DNA of 26,823 nt from positions 1 to 26,823 of the forward strand of contig CAKQXG010000014.1 in the NCBI GenBank assembly GCA_934281515.1, in the 5' to 3' direction. This document shows, piece by piece, positions 15,631-24,900 of the stretch. The translations under genes and the position numbers were made by a program. The stretch is from an uncultured Clostridia bacterium. Lineage in GTDB: Bacteria; Bacillota; Clostridia; Christensenellales; CAG-314. The notes under the pieces were generated by a model. That model had not been told where the DNA came from, ran no database searches, and saw only the letters and a program-made list of their open reading frames with translations. Numbering within the stretch: position 1 is the stretch's first letter; every line of letters starts with the position of its first letter.

Positions 15631-16271
15631 AACTGCTTAAAAAGGAATTGACCCTTAACGTGCAACTGCCCGTATACCTGTTTACTCTGCTTACGGTAAT
15701 GTTGCTTATCCCCCACTATCCCGCTATTGTAGGCGTAGGCTACACCATCATGCAGGTGTCGACTTACCTGCGTATTTGCCAAGCCAACCAAAGCATGGAG
15801 TTCAGCACCATGTTGCCCGTGCGCCGCAAGGACATAGTGACAAGCACAACACTCGTAATAGCATACTTCCACCTGCTGAACATTGCCATAACGCTACTTC
15901 TGCTTGTACCGTACCGCATGGTTTACCCGCAAGGCACCGTTGTCGGCATCGACGGCAACCTTACATTTGTTGCAATGTGTCTTGTTTGCTTCGGGTTGTT
16001 TAATCTCGTATTTATCCCCGGCTACTTCAAAACGGGCTACAAGTTCGGTTTCCCTCTGCTGTGGGCAACGATTGCTTTCGTACTAGGTTACGGCGTAATG
16101 GAAACGCTTGTGCAAGCCATACCTGCACTACGCAACACGCTTGACGGACTGGATCCCGACTACATCTGGCTACGCGCCGTAGTGTTTGTCGTTGCGGCAC
16201 TCTTCTACATCTTTGCCACATACATCGCCAACACTTGCGCCGCCAAACGCTTTGAAAAAGTAAATTTGTAA
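15624..16271 (+). CDS. ABC-2 type permease of the YtrB-like transporter
   Basis: A 215-residue membrane protein with about six hydrophobic segments: PVYLFTLLTVMLLIP, LLNIAITLLLLVPY, LTFVAMCLVCFGLFNLVFI, FPLLWATIAFVLGYGV and AVVFVVAALFYIFATYIA. The phrase STMLPVRRKDIVTS after the first membrane segments is typical of ABC-2 permeases of the PF13346 type, whose members pair with a single ATPase. It overlaps the ATPase gene by seven bases and lies 34 bases before the GntR gene. No substrate clue. Confidence 0.85.
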   Translation: MLKLLKKELTLNVQLPVYLFTLLTVMLLIPHYPAIVGVGYTIMQVSTYLRICQANQSMEFSTMLPVRRKDIVTSTTLVIAYFHLLNIAITLLLLVPYRMVYPQGTVVGIDGNLTFVAMCLVCFGLFNLVFIPGYFKTGYKFGFPLLWATIAFVLGYGVMETLVQAIPALRNTLDGLDPDYIWLRAVVFVVAALFYIFATYIANTCAAKRFEKVNL

Positions 16272-16305
16272 TTTACTCCAAACACAACTTTGCAATATAC
16301 CCGTT

Positions 16306-16689
16306 ATGAAATTATTTGTACAGACACGTATCGACACACCGATATACGAACAATTGTTTAGTCAACTACGCGCACAAATACTGTCGGGGCAGATCGAAGC
16401 GCACTACTGCTTGCCAAGTATTCGCCTTGTGGCAAGGGAGCTGACAATCAGCGTCATCCCTGTCAAAACCGCCTACGACATGTTGGAGCAACAAGGCTAC
16501 ATCTACACCGTACAGGGCAAAGGCTGCTTTGTTGCCGAGATTGCCGACCGTGAAACGCAACGCATACGACTGGCAACCGACAGCGTGCGCACGTCGGTGT
16601 TCAACTGCAAACAACTGGGGTTTTCCGCAGAAGAAATCAACAATATCGTCACTGCCACTTACAACGAAAACGACATCGACAACAAGTAA
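16306..16689 (+). CDS. GntR family transcriptional regulator, YtrA subfamily
   Basis: A 127-residue DNA-binding protein: N-terminal winged helix with the YtrA/GntR pattern PIYEQLFSQLRAQILSGQI, a recognition-helix region (LPSIRLVARELTISVIPVKTAY read across residues 35-57) and the wing GYIYTVQGKGCFV. The short C-terminal tail of about 40 residues has no ligand-binding UTRA or FadR domain, typical of YtrA. It is the third gene of the ABC operon; in the Bacillus ytr operon the regulator comes first. It probably binds the palindrome at 14516-14544. No clear Shine-Dalgarno site precedes ATG 16306, so translation may be weak or the start slightly different. The terminator at 16704-16740 follows. Confidence 0.9.
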   Translation: MKLFVQTRIDTPIYEQLFSQLRAQILSGQIEAHYCLPSIRLVARELTISVIPVKTAYDMLEQQGYIYTVQGKGCFVAEIADRETQRIRLATDSVRTSVFNCKQLGFSAEEINNIVTATYNENDIDNK

Positions 16690-16703
16690 TCGACTACATG
16701 CAA

Positions 16704-16740
16704 AAGGACCTAAGCGACATTGCTTCGGTCCTTAATTTTT
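16704..16740. terminator. bidirectional terminator between the GntR and histidine kinase genes
   Basis: Stem AAGGACC/GGTCCTT with internal AGC/GCT pairing; followed by AATTTTT on the plus strand and TTTT on the minus strand. It serves the convergent ABC/GntR operon and the two-component operon. Confidence 0.8.
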
Positions 16741-16773
16741 GCATACGTATGTAAAATTTAGTTACCAATCACA

Positions 16774-18138
16774 TCAACCTGCGGCTGCGGAATCGCACTT
16801 TGCAACGGGAAACAATATCGACAGCGAAAAGATGTCGTCGTTGACGGAGATCGTCAGATCGCCGCCGTACTTGTCGGTGATTGCTTCCACCGACTTGATA
16901 CCGAACCCGTGGTAACCGTCGTCTCCTTTGCATGTTCTGGGCAGCCCGTCCTCGCCAAACACCACCGTGCCTGCAAAGTAGTTGTCTACCTGTATGGAGA
17001 CAAACTCGTCCACGTTGCGCACAATCACGTTGATATTCTTCTTGTGTTCGTCGGTGACCTTCATCACCGCTTCGGTAGCGTTGTCCACTATGTTACCGAA
17101 CAGACTGTACAAGTCGGCGTCGGAGATAAACCCCAACCGCGAACAGTCGGCAAGGCAGGTCAACACAATGTGATTGCGATGGCAAAACAGGCTCTTTTCC
17201 GCAAGTATAAGGTCGAGCGCGGCATTGCCCGTCTTGACAGAAGAGTCGTAGATGTCGATAATGTCGACCAGGTCGTTGACATACGCCTTGTCAATGGCGA
17301 TTTTGTCGGCAAACTCGCGCACCTGATGTTTGAGATCGTGGCACTTGAGATTGAGCAGATTGACGTTTTCCTCGCTTTGGCGAAACCGCTTTTCCGACTC
17401 GTGGAAAAGCAACGACATTGTTTCCAACTCCCTACGCAAGCCCTGTTGCACGCACAGACTGACCTGCATGTACAGTATCAGCATGCAACAGATAAGGTTG
17501 TAGATACTTGTCAGATATGTATACTCCCTGCTGTACCCCGTCGGCACGTACACCGCCACGGCATTAAGCACGATGTCCACTACCAGTATCAACGCGCCGA
17601 TTATCACTATCGGAAAGTTGTGTATGCGCACGTCCTGCTTGTTTACCTTGGTGCCAAACAATTTGTACAGCAACCAATAGCACCCGAAGTACACCCATAC
17701 GTACACCAGAATGTTTACCCATGTTGCTCTGTCGGCAAGAGAAAAGTCGACCTGTGCGTCACCGTACATACCCATTGTAGCCGATGTAATCAGACGGAAC
17801 GAGTTGGCAATAAGCGCATACACTTCGTGCGCAAAGTGCTGTGTAGTGTACGCCGCGACGGACAGGAAAAATAACTCCTTTGCGCTGACGTCGTACACAA
17901 ACGCCATACTGACGGCGCACACGGCAAACAACACCAGAAACATCACCGACGAGTACACCGCCGAATAACTTGCAATCGGGTATGCGTAGCCCAACGCAGC
18001 GCAAACAACCGTTGCCAACGCAACGCGCAGCGGATACAAGCGACGTTTCTTTCTACGCAAAAAATACAGGTGCATTGCCACAAGCAGTTCGGCAATAAAC
18101 ACAAATTTGTAGGCAAAAAGTTGTGTAAAACTATACAT
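16774..18138 (-). CDS. GHKL sensor histidine kinase (AgrC-like)
   Basis: A 454-residue membrane sensor that should phosphorylate the LytTR regulator encoded just upstream. The first about 230 residues hold six to seven hydrophobic helices, as in AgrC-type receptors; a coiled-coil linker follows (about 230-262). The phospho-acceptor is H267 in KCHDLKHQV, the N-box is GNIVDNATEA (about 348-357), and the G-box is GYHGFGIKSV (about 408-417). ATG 18138 is chosen because AGAGGTGG sits 5 bases before it; a GTG nine bases upstream is the alternative. Its start overlaps the regulator stop by 8 bases. The signal is unknown: no agrB/agrD pheromone genes are visible. Proximity to the glycan operon (19063-25278) suggests a role in its control, which is inference. 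Confidence 0.9.
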   Translation of the reverse strand: MYSFTQLFAYKFVFIAELLVAMHLYFLRRKKRRLYPLRVALATVVCAALGYAYPIASYSAVYSSVMFLVLFAVCAVSMAFVYDVSAKELFFLSVAAYTTQHFAHEVYALIANSFRLITSATMGMYGDAQVDFSLADRATWVNILVYVWVYFGCYWLLYKLFGTKVNKQDVRIHNFPIVIIGALILVVDIVLNAVAVYVPTGYSREYTYLTSIYNLICCMLILYMQVSLCVQQGLRRELETMSLLFHESEKRFRQSEENVNLLNLKCHDLKHQVREFADKIAIDKAYVNDLVDIIDIYDSSVKTGNAALDLILAEKSLFCHRNHIVLTCLADCSRLGFISDADLYSLFGNIVDNATEAVMKVTDEHKKNINVIVRNVDEFVSIQVDNYFAGTVVFGEDGLPRTCKGDDGYHGFGIKSVEAITDKYGGDLTISVNDDIFSLSILFPVAKCDSAAAG

Positions 18139-18850
18139 TGCAACCACCTCTGTACTTGGCTATATATCGGTTAAGCGCATGCAGAAAATCCTTGCGGCGC
18201 GGTCGCGATACTGCCAGTCTGACGCCGTTTACCGTCGCTTCGTTGGCATCCACGCATTGCACGTAGCGCAAGTTGACAAGGTAGCATTGATTGCACAACG
18301 CAAACGGATAGGCGGCAAGTTGATCGCAAACTTTCTTCATTGTGCCGGACACCGTAAAGTTGCCCAGCGCCGTAGAGTAGGTAATTGTGTGCGCTACTAT
18401 CTCCACGTAGTAGATGTCGCTTGCGCGCACCACGTTGGTTTGCGTTTTGCTGTGTATCAGTATGTTGTCGTCGCCGCTTTTGTCAAGGTAGTCGCAAACG
18501 CGTTTAAATTTGAGCGCAAAATTGTAGTAGGTAAACGGCTTAACCATAAAATCCAGTGCGCCAACCTCGTAACCCTTGATGGCAAACTGCGCAAGGGACG
18601 TGATAAACACCAACGCCACATACGGGTTTGTTTGGCGCAGTTGTTTTGCCGCGCTCATCCCGTCCATACCGGGCAACTGAATGTCCATCATAACCAAGTC
18701 AAACGCACAATCGGCAAACAGAAAGCTTTCAGCAGACGGAAAAATCTCAACGGAAAAAGCCGCATTGTTTTCCTCTGCGTAACGATAGATATATTGTTTT
18801 ATCTGCGAGGCGTACTGTTCCTCATCCTCGACCACGGCAATGTTTATCAT
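18131..18850 (-). CDS. LytTR family response regulator (AgrA-like)
   Basis: A 239-residue regulator: receiver domain at about 1-120 with acidic residues E8-D9-E10, phospho-acceptor D56 in MMDIQLPGMDG, and K104 in FMVKPF; LytTR DNA-binding domain at about 130-239 (ILIHSKTQTNVVRASDIYYVE...NQCYLVNLRYV). LytTR proteins bind pairs of short direct repeats upstream of target promoters. The start is ATG 18850. A well-formed promoter (18859-18886) puts transcription within about 2 bases of it, with no Shine-Dalgarno site, so the mRNA appears leaderless. ATG 18856 lies upstream of the predicted start and is less likely. Overlaps the kinase gene. Confidence 0.9.
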   Translation of the reverse strand: MINIAVVEDEEQYASQIKQYIYRYAEENNAAFSVEIFPSAESFLFADCAFDLVMMDIQLPGMDGMSAAKQLRQTNPYVALVFITSLAQFAIKGYEVGALDFMVKPFTYYNFALKFKRVCDYLDKSGDDNILIHSKTQTNVVRASDIYYVEIVAHTITYSTALGNFTVSGTMKKVCDQLAAYPFALCNQCYLVNLRYVQCVDANEATVNGVRLAVSRPRRKDFLHALNRYIAKYRGGCNV

Positions 18851-18858
18851 ACACATAT

Positions 18859-18886
18859 ATTGTAACCTATTTTTGCAAGATGTCAA
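18859..18886 (-). promoter_or_regulatory. promoter of the two-component operon
   Basis: Minus-strand perfect TTGACA (18886-18881), 16-base spacer, TACAAT (18864-18859). The ATG at 18850 lies 8 bases past the -10 box, so the transcript should have a 0-2 base leader. Upstream, at 18937-18946, is CAACTTTTGT, also found in the promoter of the GH3 operon. Confidence 0.65.
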
Positions 18887-19017
18887 TACCGAATTGTTTG
18901 TAACCGTCAATTATTTTAACACAAATTCTTTTGTTTCAACTTTTGTCATACGCAACAAATGCATTGTACCGTCGGCACATCTGCTGCGCTACACTAACTG
19001 CACTTAAAGTGCGCAAT

Positions 19018-19046
19018 AACGCGGTATGGAAAGTCTGTACCGCGTT
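19018..19046 (-). other. hairpin after the glycan-binding lipoprotein gene
   Basis: Perfect 9-bp arms AACGCGGTA/TACCGCGTT with an 11-base loop, 16 bases beyond the lipoprotein stop, followed by a small GCACTT/AAGTGC palindrome. There is no U-run, so it may be an RNA 3'-end stabiliser or a weak terminator. Confidence 0.5.
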
Positions 19047-19062
19047 AAAGCGTTGTGTAGTT

Positions 19063-21957
19063 TTAGTAGATGACTATCTTGTCCAATGTGGTTTGTACCG
19101 TTGTATCTACCGAAATCAATTCGATTTTGTTCTCCCCTGCGGTCAGTTCCACTTCGATAGTAAAGTAACCTGTATCTGTGTTCCAACCCACCGGCTGTCC
19201 ATTGTAAGCAAATTGACCGCCACTCAACTCGATTTCCGTACCGTTTACAGCAATCTTGTAATACTTGTCTATGGTCGTTCTGTTTGCGGCAACAACCGAT
19301 GTGTATATGCGCAAGAATACTTTTTCGCCTTCGCCTCCGTCCACAGTAAAGCCGATTTTTGCACCTGCTCTGTCGATACCGCCGACGTACTTGCCGTTTG
19401 ATTCGATGCTGACGTTTGTACGTTCTGCGCTGTCGCCTTCCGCCTCGTACGCCGTACCGTCAACGTCTACTACAAACAAATTGATTTTGCGTTCATATTC
19501 ACCTGCAGTAACAGTAATTGTTGCTTTGCCGACGCCGACTGCGGTAGCCAAACCGTTCTCGTCAACCGTAACAACCCGATTATTGTCGGAAACATAACTG
19601 ATTGCCAACCCTTCAAGCGCGGCAGCAGGTAAAACGGCAACTTTGCATTCGACAGTGTCGTTTACATGCAACAATTCGTTGCTTACATAAGCGTCAACAC
19701 TCTTGATTACAATAGGCTCGGTAACATCGCTTTCACCCTTCAAAGTGATATAGTCGAAGTTGCCGCAACTACCGGTAACAGTAAGTTCAATGGTGTTTTC
19801 GCCCTTTACAAGACGGACATTTGCAAGCCAAAACTCATCAAACTTTGTCCAGCATGCACCGTCTTGATTAAATGCGTACGGGATAGTAACGTCTTCGTCA
19901 TTTACTTTCAGCGTAAAGATATGCTCCGCATTGCTGCTACCGAATGCCAACGCAACATACAAACCCATGCGGCAATCGTTTGCGGCAATCACTGTAAATG
20001 TAAGCTTTGCCCCGATATTCATATTGACGTTACCCAGCGAAGTATTGCTTCTGCCGTTGGCATCGTTGGTATTGATGGAAATGCCACCCATACTACCGTT
20101 ACCCAAAGTTGCGTTTTCTCCTTCAAAGAAGTGGTCGGTACCTTGTATCGGTTGGTCTACGTCTATTTCGATTTCGTTGCTCACATTGCTGCCGTCCGCA
20201 GCCGTTACTACAATCGTGTAAGTTCCGACTTCGCCAGATACAAATGTCGCAGTACCATCTTCGTTTACGGTCAATAGTCCGGTTACTTCAATTCCGTCGC
20301 GAAGTACCTTCCACACCACGTCTTTATTCGTGGCGTTGGCAGGCGTTACGGTTGCGGTAAACGTAACGGTTTCTTCGGGCAAAACTTCGGTCTTGCCGGC
20401 AACAAGTTCGATGTTTGTTACAGGTATCGTTTGTTGCTCTTCAATGACGGTAATTGTCACTTCGGCAGTTTTGCCACCGTCATCGGTGGTTACAGTAATT
20501 GTTGCAGTACCCTTACCGACAGCCGTCACAAGTCCGTTGCCGTCAACCGTCGCAACATCGTTGTCCGACGAAACAAACGTTACATTGCGATTAGTGGCAT
20601 TTCCGGGTATAAACTCGGTAATCAGTTGCAGAGTATCACCCTTTTTGATTGTATCCACGCCACCGACGGTAGCAAGGGTTACTCCTTCTACGGCAACGGT
20701 TTCACCGGGTTTATTGGCATAGGCAAGAGTAATGTCGCCACTTTGTGCCACAATTACAAACTTTTTGACATTGTCACCCATACTGACCGGCTTGTGCACG
20801 ATCATTAAAGTGTTTTTACCTGCCTTAGCTTGTAAGTACATCACTTTACTTTCGGTATATGTCATCCAACCACCGTTTTCCACCATATTGACCTTTGCGC
20901 CGGTAGTAATTTCTTCTCCGTTGAACGTAAATGTGTACATATTACCGAAGGTCGCGCCTGCGCTCATCGCCGTACTTGTGTTCATGGAAATACGAACAAC
21001 CGTATCTTGAGAAGCTTCAAACGCAAGTATTATCGTTTGATTGCTCCAACCACTCTTGTCACCTTCTCCCATGTAGCCGATACAATTTTCAGCGGCATTC
21101 CACAAAGATTGTTCCTTGCCGCCGCGAGTACCGTACTTAAGTATCTTGTCATCGCCTGCGCCAAATTCCGTTGTTTTCCAACCGTCCTCGTTTTTGTCCA
21201 GGCAAGCGTAGGCATTACATGTATAATCGGTACATTTGCCGTTGTCATCTTTACTTGTACATTCATGGTCGCCGTCGGCAGTAACAAGTTTGAGTTGCAC
21301 GTCGCTCAAAAAAGTAAAGTCTTTGAAATTGTATGCGTCATCTCTTCCCGTGCCGACAAAACGTATCACATTGACACCCTTTATGAGGTTTACGCAACCA
21401 AGCCACATGGTACAATAATCCGTCCATACAGTGGCACCGCCTTTAAGCATACCGCGAGAGAAGTACAACTCACCATTGACATACAACGGAGTGCCGGCAG
21501 AAAAGTAACGATCTTCATACATACGAGTGACTGTCGCACCCAAACATACCGTTGCAGCTTCTTCCGCCTTGACATAATAAACAACTTCCGCATTGGAGTT
21601 GACATTGATGTTTCCGAGATGGTCGCCTTCAACCCACACGCCGCCTTTTTTGTCTACTCTGTCATCGATGGCACTAAAAATATATTCTGTGCGCCCATGC
21701 GCATCAAAACATTTTTCTTTGCATGCTTCTTCTTCACAATCAGTCAGACACTTGCCACATACAGTACAAGCATTTTGACAAACATGAATTGTCGGATTAT
21801 CATCATCCCTGTGGTCAGGACGTTCCCAATTGCCATGCCACTCGTCATCGGGTCCGTCGGGATTGTTGTCGCCGCCTCCCGTAGGCGTACATGCAACGAT
21901 AAACGAAAGCACAAATACCAACAGCAAAGACAACAGTGCTATGTATTTTTTACTCAT
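19063..21957 (-). CDS. multidomain surface lipoprotein with CBM-like and BIG2 domains
   Basis: A 964-residue protein anchored by a lipobox Cys (FIVAC, C23). In order: a cysteine-rich segment (60-83, seven Cys beginning HVCQNACTVCGKC); a CBM6/35-like beta-sandwich (about 84-225); a second cysteine cluster (233-252); another beta-sandwich (about 255-412); two BIG2-type Ig domains (about 421-504, 512-600, with VTFVSSDNDVATVDGNGLVTAVG-type cores); a CBM-like domain (about 608-741); a third BIG2 domain (about 748-832); and a last CBM-like domain (about 835-964). CBM calls rest on the repeated GENTIEL/GENKIEL edge strand and NVRLVKG pattern. Role: probable surface glycan binding. ATG 21957 has GGAGG 8 bases upstream and overlaps the GH3 stop by four bases. 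No catalytic domain seen. Confidence 0.85.
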   Translation of the reverse strand: MSKKYIALLSLLLVFVLSFIVACTPTGGGDNNPDGPDDEWHGNWERPDHRDDDNPTIHVCQNACTVCGKCLTDCEEEACKEKCFDAHGRTEYIFSAIDDRVDKKGGVWVEGDHLGNINVNSNAEVVYYVKAEEAATVCLGATVTRMYEDRYFSAGTPLYVNGELYFSRGMLKGGATVWTDYCTMWLGCVNLIKGVNVIRFVGTGRDDAYNFKDFTFLSDVQLKLVTADGDHECTSKDDNGKCTDYTCNAYACLDKNEDGWKTTEFGAGDDKILKYGTRGGKEQSLWNAAENCIGYMGEGDKSGWSNQTIILAFEASQDTVVRISMNTSTAMSAGATFGNMYTFTFNGEEITTGAKVNMVENGGWMTYTESKVMYLQAKAGKNTLMIVHKPVSMGDNVKKFVIVAQSGDITLAYANKPGETVAVEGVTLATVGGVDTIKKGDTLQLITEFIPGNATNRNVTFVSSDNDVATVDGNGLVTAVGKGTATITVTTDDGGKTAEVTITVIEEQQTIPVTNIELVAGKTEVLPEETVTFTATVTPANATNKDVVWKVLRDGIEVTGLLTVNEDGTATFVSGEVGTYTIVVTAADGSNVSNEIEIDVDQPIQGTDHFFEGENATLGNGSMGGISINTNDANGRSNTSLGNVNMNIGAKLTFTVIAANDCRMGLYVALAFGSSNAEHIFTLKVNDEDVTIPYAFNQDGACWTKFDEFWLANVRLVKGENTIELTVTGSCGNFDYITLKGESDVTEPIVIKSVDAYVSNELLHVNDTVECKVAVLPAAALEGLAISYVSDNNRVVTVDENGLATAVGVGKATITVTAGEYERKINLFVVDVDGTAYEAEGDSAERTNVSIESNGKYVGGIDRAGAKIGFTVDGGEGEKVFLRIYTSVVAANRTTIDKYYKIAVNGTEIELSGGQFAYNGQPVGWNTDTGYFTIEVELTAGENKIELISVDTTVQTTLDKIVIY

Positions 21958-24900
21958 ACGTTTTCCTCCTTTTTGCGAAGTACAACAGGCAACACAAACG
22001 ACGCTACAGCCATAAGCACAGATATACCCGTTACTACGCCCGAGCCTATTTGTACGCCCAGTACAAGGTCCTTCCACCAGGGACGAAGTTCGACGATGCG
22101 AACACCGCTCTTCATACCGTTCATTGCACAGGACCGCAGTTGCGAATACAGGTTGTATTTGCATGCCTGACGAATTGCTTGCTTGACTACGGGATTCTTC
22201 ATGTATTCGCCGTAGCCTTGAATGCGTACGTCACCCAGCCACAATGTTTGTCCGGCAATTACCGCATTTGCCAATGCAAGTTGATTGTTGTTGACACCCA
22301 TATGACTACCTACTGCCGCATCAGTCATGACAGCGCCCTTGAAGCCCCACTCGTCACGTAACAGGTCGGTCAGTAGTCCCTTGTGCGCACCGCTCCATGT
22401 GCAACCCAGACGGTTGAATGACGTCATCAGTCCGACCGTACCACAGTCGGGATTTTCGATAGACGTTTGGAAAGCCTTGAGATAAATCTCACGTATAGTT
22501 TGTTCGTTTGCCCACACACATACGCCGTAGCGGTTACGTTCCTGGTCGTTGAGTACAAAGTGTTTGGTGTAGGTAATGATACCCATATCGGCAAAGCCGG
22601 TAAGTTCGGTATCGAGCATCAGTCCGCTCAATACGCCGTCTTCGCTGAAGTACTCGAAGTTTCTTCCGCCGAAAGCATTACGGTGTATGTTTGCACCGGG
22701 TCCGTACAATGCTCCGAATCCCAAATACTGCATTTCCATGCCGAATGCCTCTCCGATACTTTTAACCAAATCCACATTAAAAGTACATGCCATAAGAGTT
22801 TCACCGGGGTAAGCGATAGATCCTTCTGCGTCACGTATACCGGCAGGACCGTCTTGAACCCTTGTACCGGGAGCGTTGATACTTGTAGCGTGCGAAATGG
22901 TATGTGCGCCAAGCAATGTCAAATTGACATATTCTTCATCAGTCAGTTGATCGAGCAATTTATTCCACAAGTCGTCATTGTCGAAGTCTTCGTACATCAA
23001 TTCCACAAGAGACATGCCGTTGTCTGCACCGGTGGTAGGCATTTTCGCCGTTTCATCGTCGGCTATTTCCTTTCCGTATTGCATGTCGGCAACCATTTGT
23101 GCGTTTGTGCATGTCAGCGCAACAGCCGCCGTCGGATAAGTACCCTGCCAATTGCTGCGAGAAAGATAGGTCATCTTTTGGTCGGCAGTGCCTGCATACA
23201 AGTTGACATCGGCATCGTTAAATCTATTGCTTATCGTTGCGCCTGTACTCGACTTGGAATATGCAGTAAAGTCATCTGTTTCAACTGTTACTTTGTAAGT
23301 AAAGGCTTGGTTACCGTTACTATCTACATATTCCTTATTTGCCGCACCTTTTGTAGCAATGATATTATTGAGTGCGTCGTGGCTGTTTTGTCCGTATGCC
23401 AGGTAGTAGTCGCCCTTTTCAAGAATATAGGTGCCTTTTCCATACGTATCGTAAGTTTTGAAGTCGGACAAGTTGATTTTCACTTCCAAAGTCTGACTTT
23501 CACCCTTTTTAAGCAGTTTACTCTTGGCAAAGCCTACCAATTCGACAGCCGACTTTTCAATACCGTTTGCCTTGTCGTACTCGGTGTAGGGCTTTTGCAA
23601 ATACAGTTGGAACACGTCTTTACCTGACACTTCTTTTTCGCTGACATTCTTCACTGTAATTTTTGCAAAGAAATCATCACCTTTACGCACCACGGCGAAA
23701 TCACTGCGCTCAAACGTAGCGTATGACATGCCGTATCCAAACGGATAAATTACTTCACTACCGTAATTCCAATTACCGTCGGAAGTCTTTACACCGGCAG
23801 TGCCGACTGCACCGCTAACACCTAACACCATGTCTTCGTAGCGTGTTTCATAGTACTTGTAACCTACGTAAATACCTTCCTGATATACTACGTATTTGGT
23901 ATTGTGCGAGTAAGTTTCCGTTGCAGGTACGCCGTTACTTTGCGCATATGTAAAATTACCCGTGTTGACAGTGGACGGCGCACTGTAATTGTCATACAAA
24001 TACGTATCTGCAAGTCTGCCACTCGGATCCGCCTTGCCCGTCAGTACGTCGGCAAGAGCACGGAAAGACATTGTGCCGCCCGTACCTACCCACAAAACCG
24101 AATCGATTGGATAGGTTGCGATAGTCTTGAATTGCATTGCGTTGCATGTGTTGAGCACCAACACGATGCTGTCGATTTTGCCTGCGGTTTTGTATTCGAC
24201 AAGTTTGTCAAGTATGCCGCGTTCTTCTTCTGTAAGATCGAGATAATTGTTGTCCACGTGACCTACGGCAGAGAAGTTCGTATCTCCGTCCTCCGAAGCA
24301 AGGCGAGAAACAATAAATACTGCAGTATTCGATTGCCCTGCACCCGTAGTTGCTTCCGCAGCTTCGGAAACTTCGTCAAACGGAGCCTCGTTTACCTTGT
24401 ACTCGGAATAATTCTGGTCTCCGTCAGGATATGTACGAAACAAATTTGCCTTGTATCGTTGAGCAACACGCTCGTAAGCTTCGTACAAACGACTGTTGAT
24501 TTCCAATCCGTTTGCTTCGAGACAACTACGCAACGTATCGGAAGTATTTGAAGCATGCGAACCACTACCACGTCCGGTAGTAATGTAGTTTGCAGGCATT
24601 TGACTTACGCCGAACAAAGAAACTTTTGTTCCGTCTGCCAATGGCAACACATTGCTGTCATTTTTTAGAAGCACGGTGCCTTCCGTCGCGACGTCCTTGG
24701 CTACACTTTTGATATAGTTGTACAAGCCGTCCTTGTTCCAACGGGTTTGCAATTCGTACTTGCCCGTTTGTTCGTTTTTGTACCAACGATACTGCATAAA
24801 ATCGGGTTGGTAGTACATCACGTTCGGAGTTTCGTTGGAGCTGTCGTCCACTTTCATAGAAGTTTCCACGCCGAGAAAGCCGTTGATCCAACCTTCGTTG

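Noticed and set aside
16909..17874. Plus-strand open frame opposite the histidine kinase gene
   Set aside because: Antisense shadow; composition reflects the complement of GHKL kinase codons.
18851..19062. Search for an agrD-like pheromone or agrB gene near the AgrC/AgrA-like pair
   Set aside because: No small peptide ORF with a ribosome site and no AgrB-like membrane protease are present; the input signal of the kinase stays unknown.
21958..22164. N-terminal extension of the CBM/BIG2 lipoprotein by 69 residues
   Set aside because: It lies inside the GH3 gene and would bury the signal peptide and lipobox; ATG 21957 with GGAGG is the proper start.
21007..22170. Plus-strand open frame opposite the lipoprotein/GH3 junction
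   Set aside because: Antisense to two genes with motif support and overlapping start/stop signals; no independent promoter or ribosome site seen.
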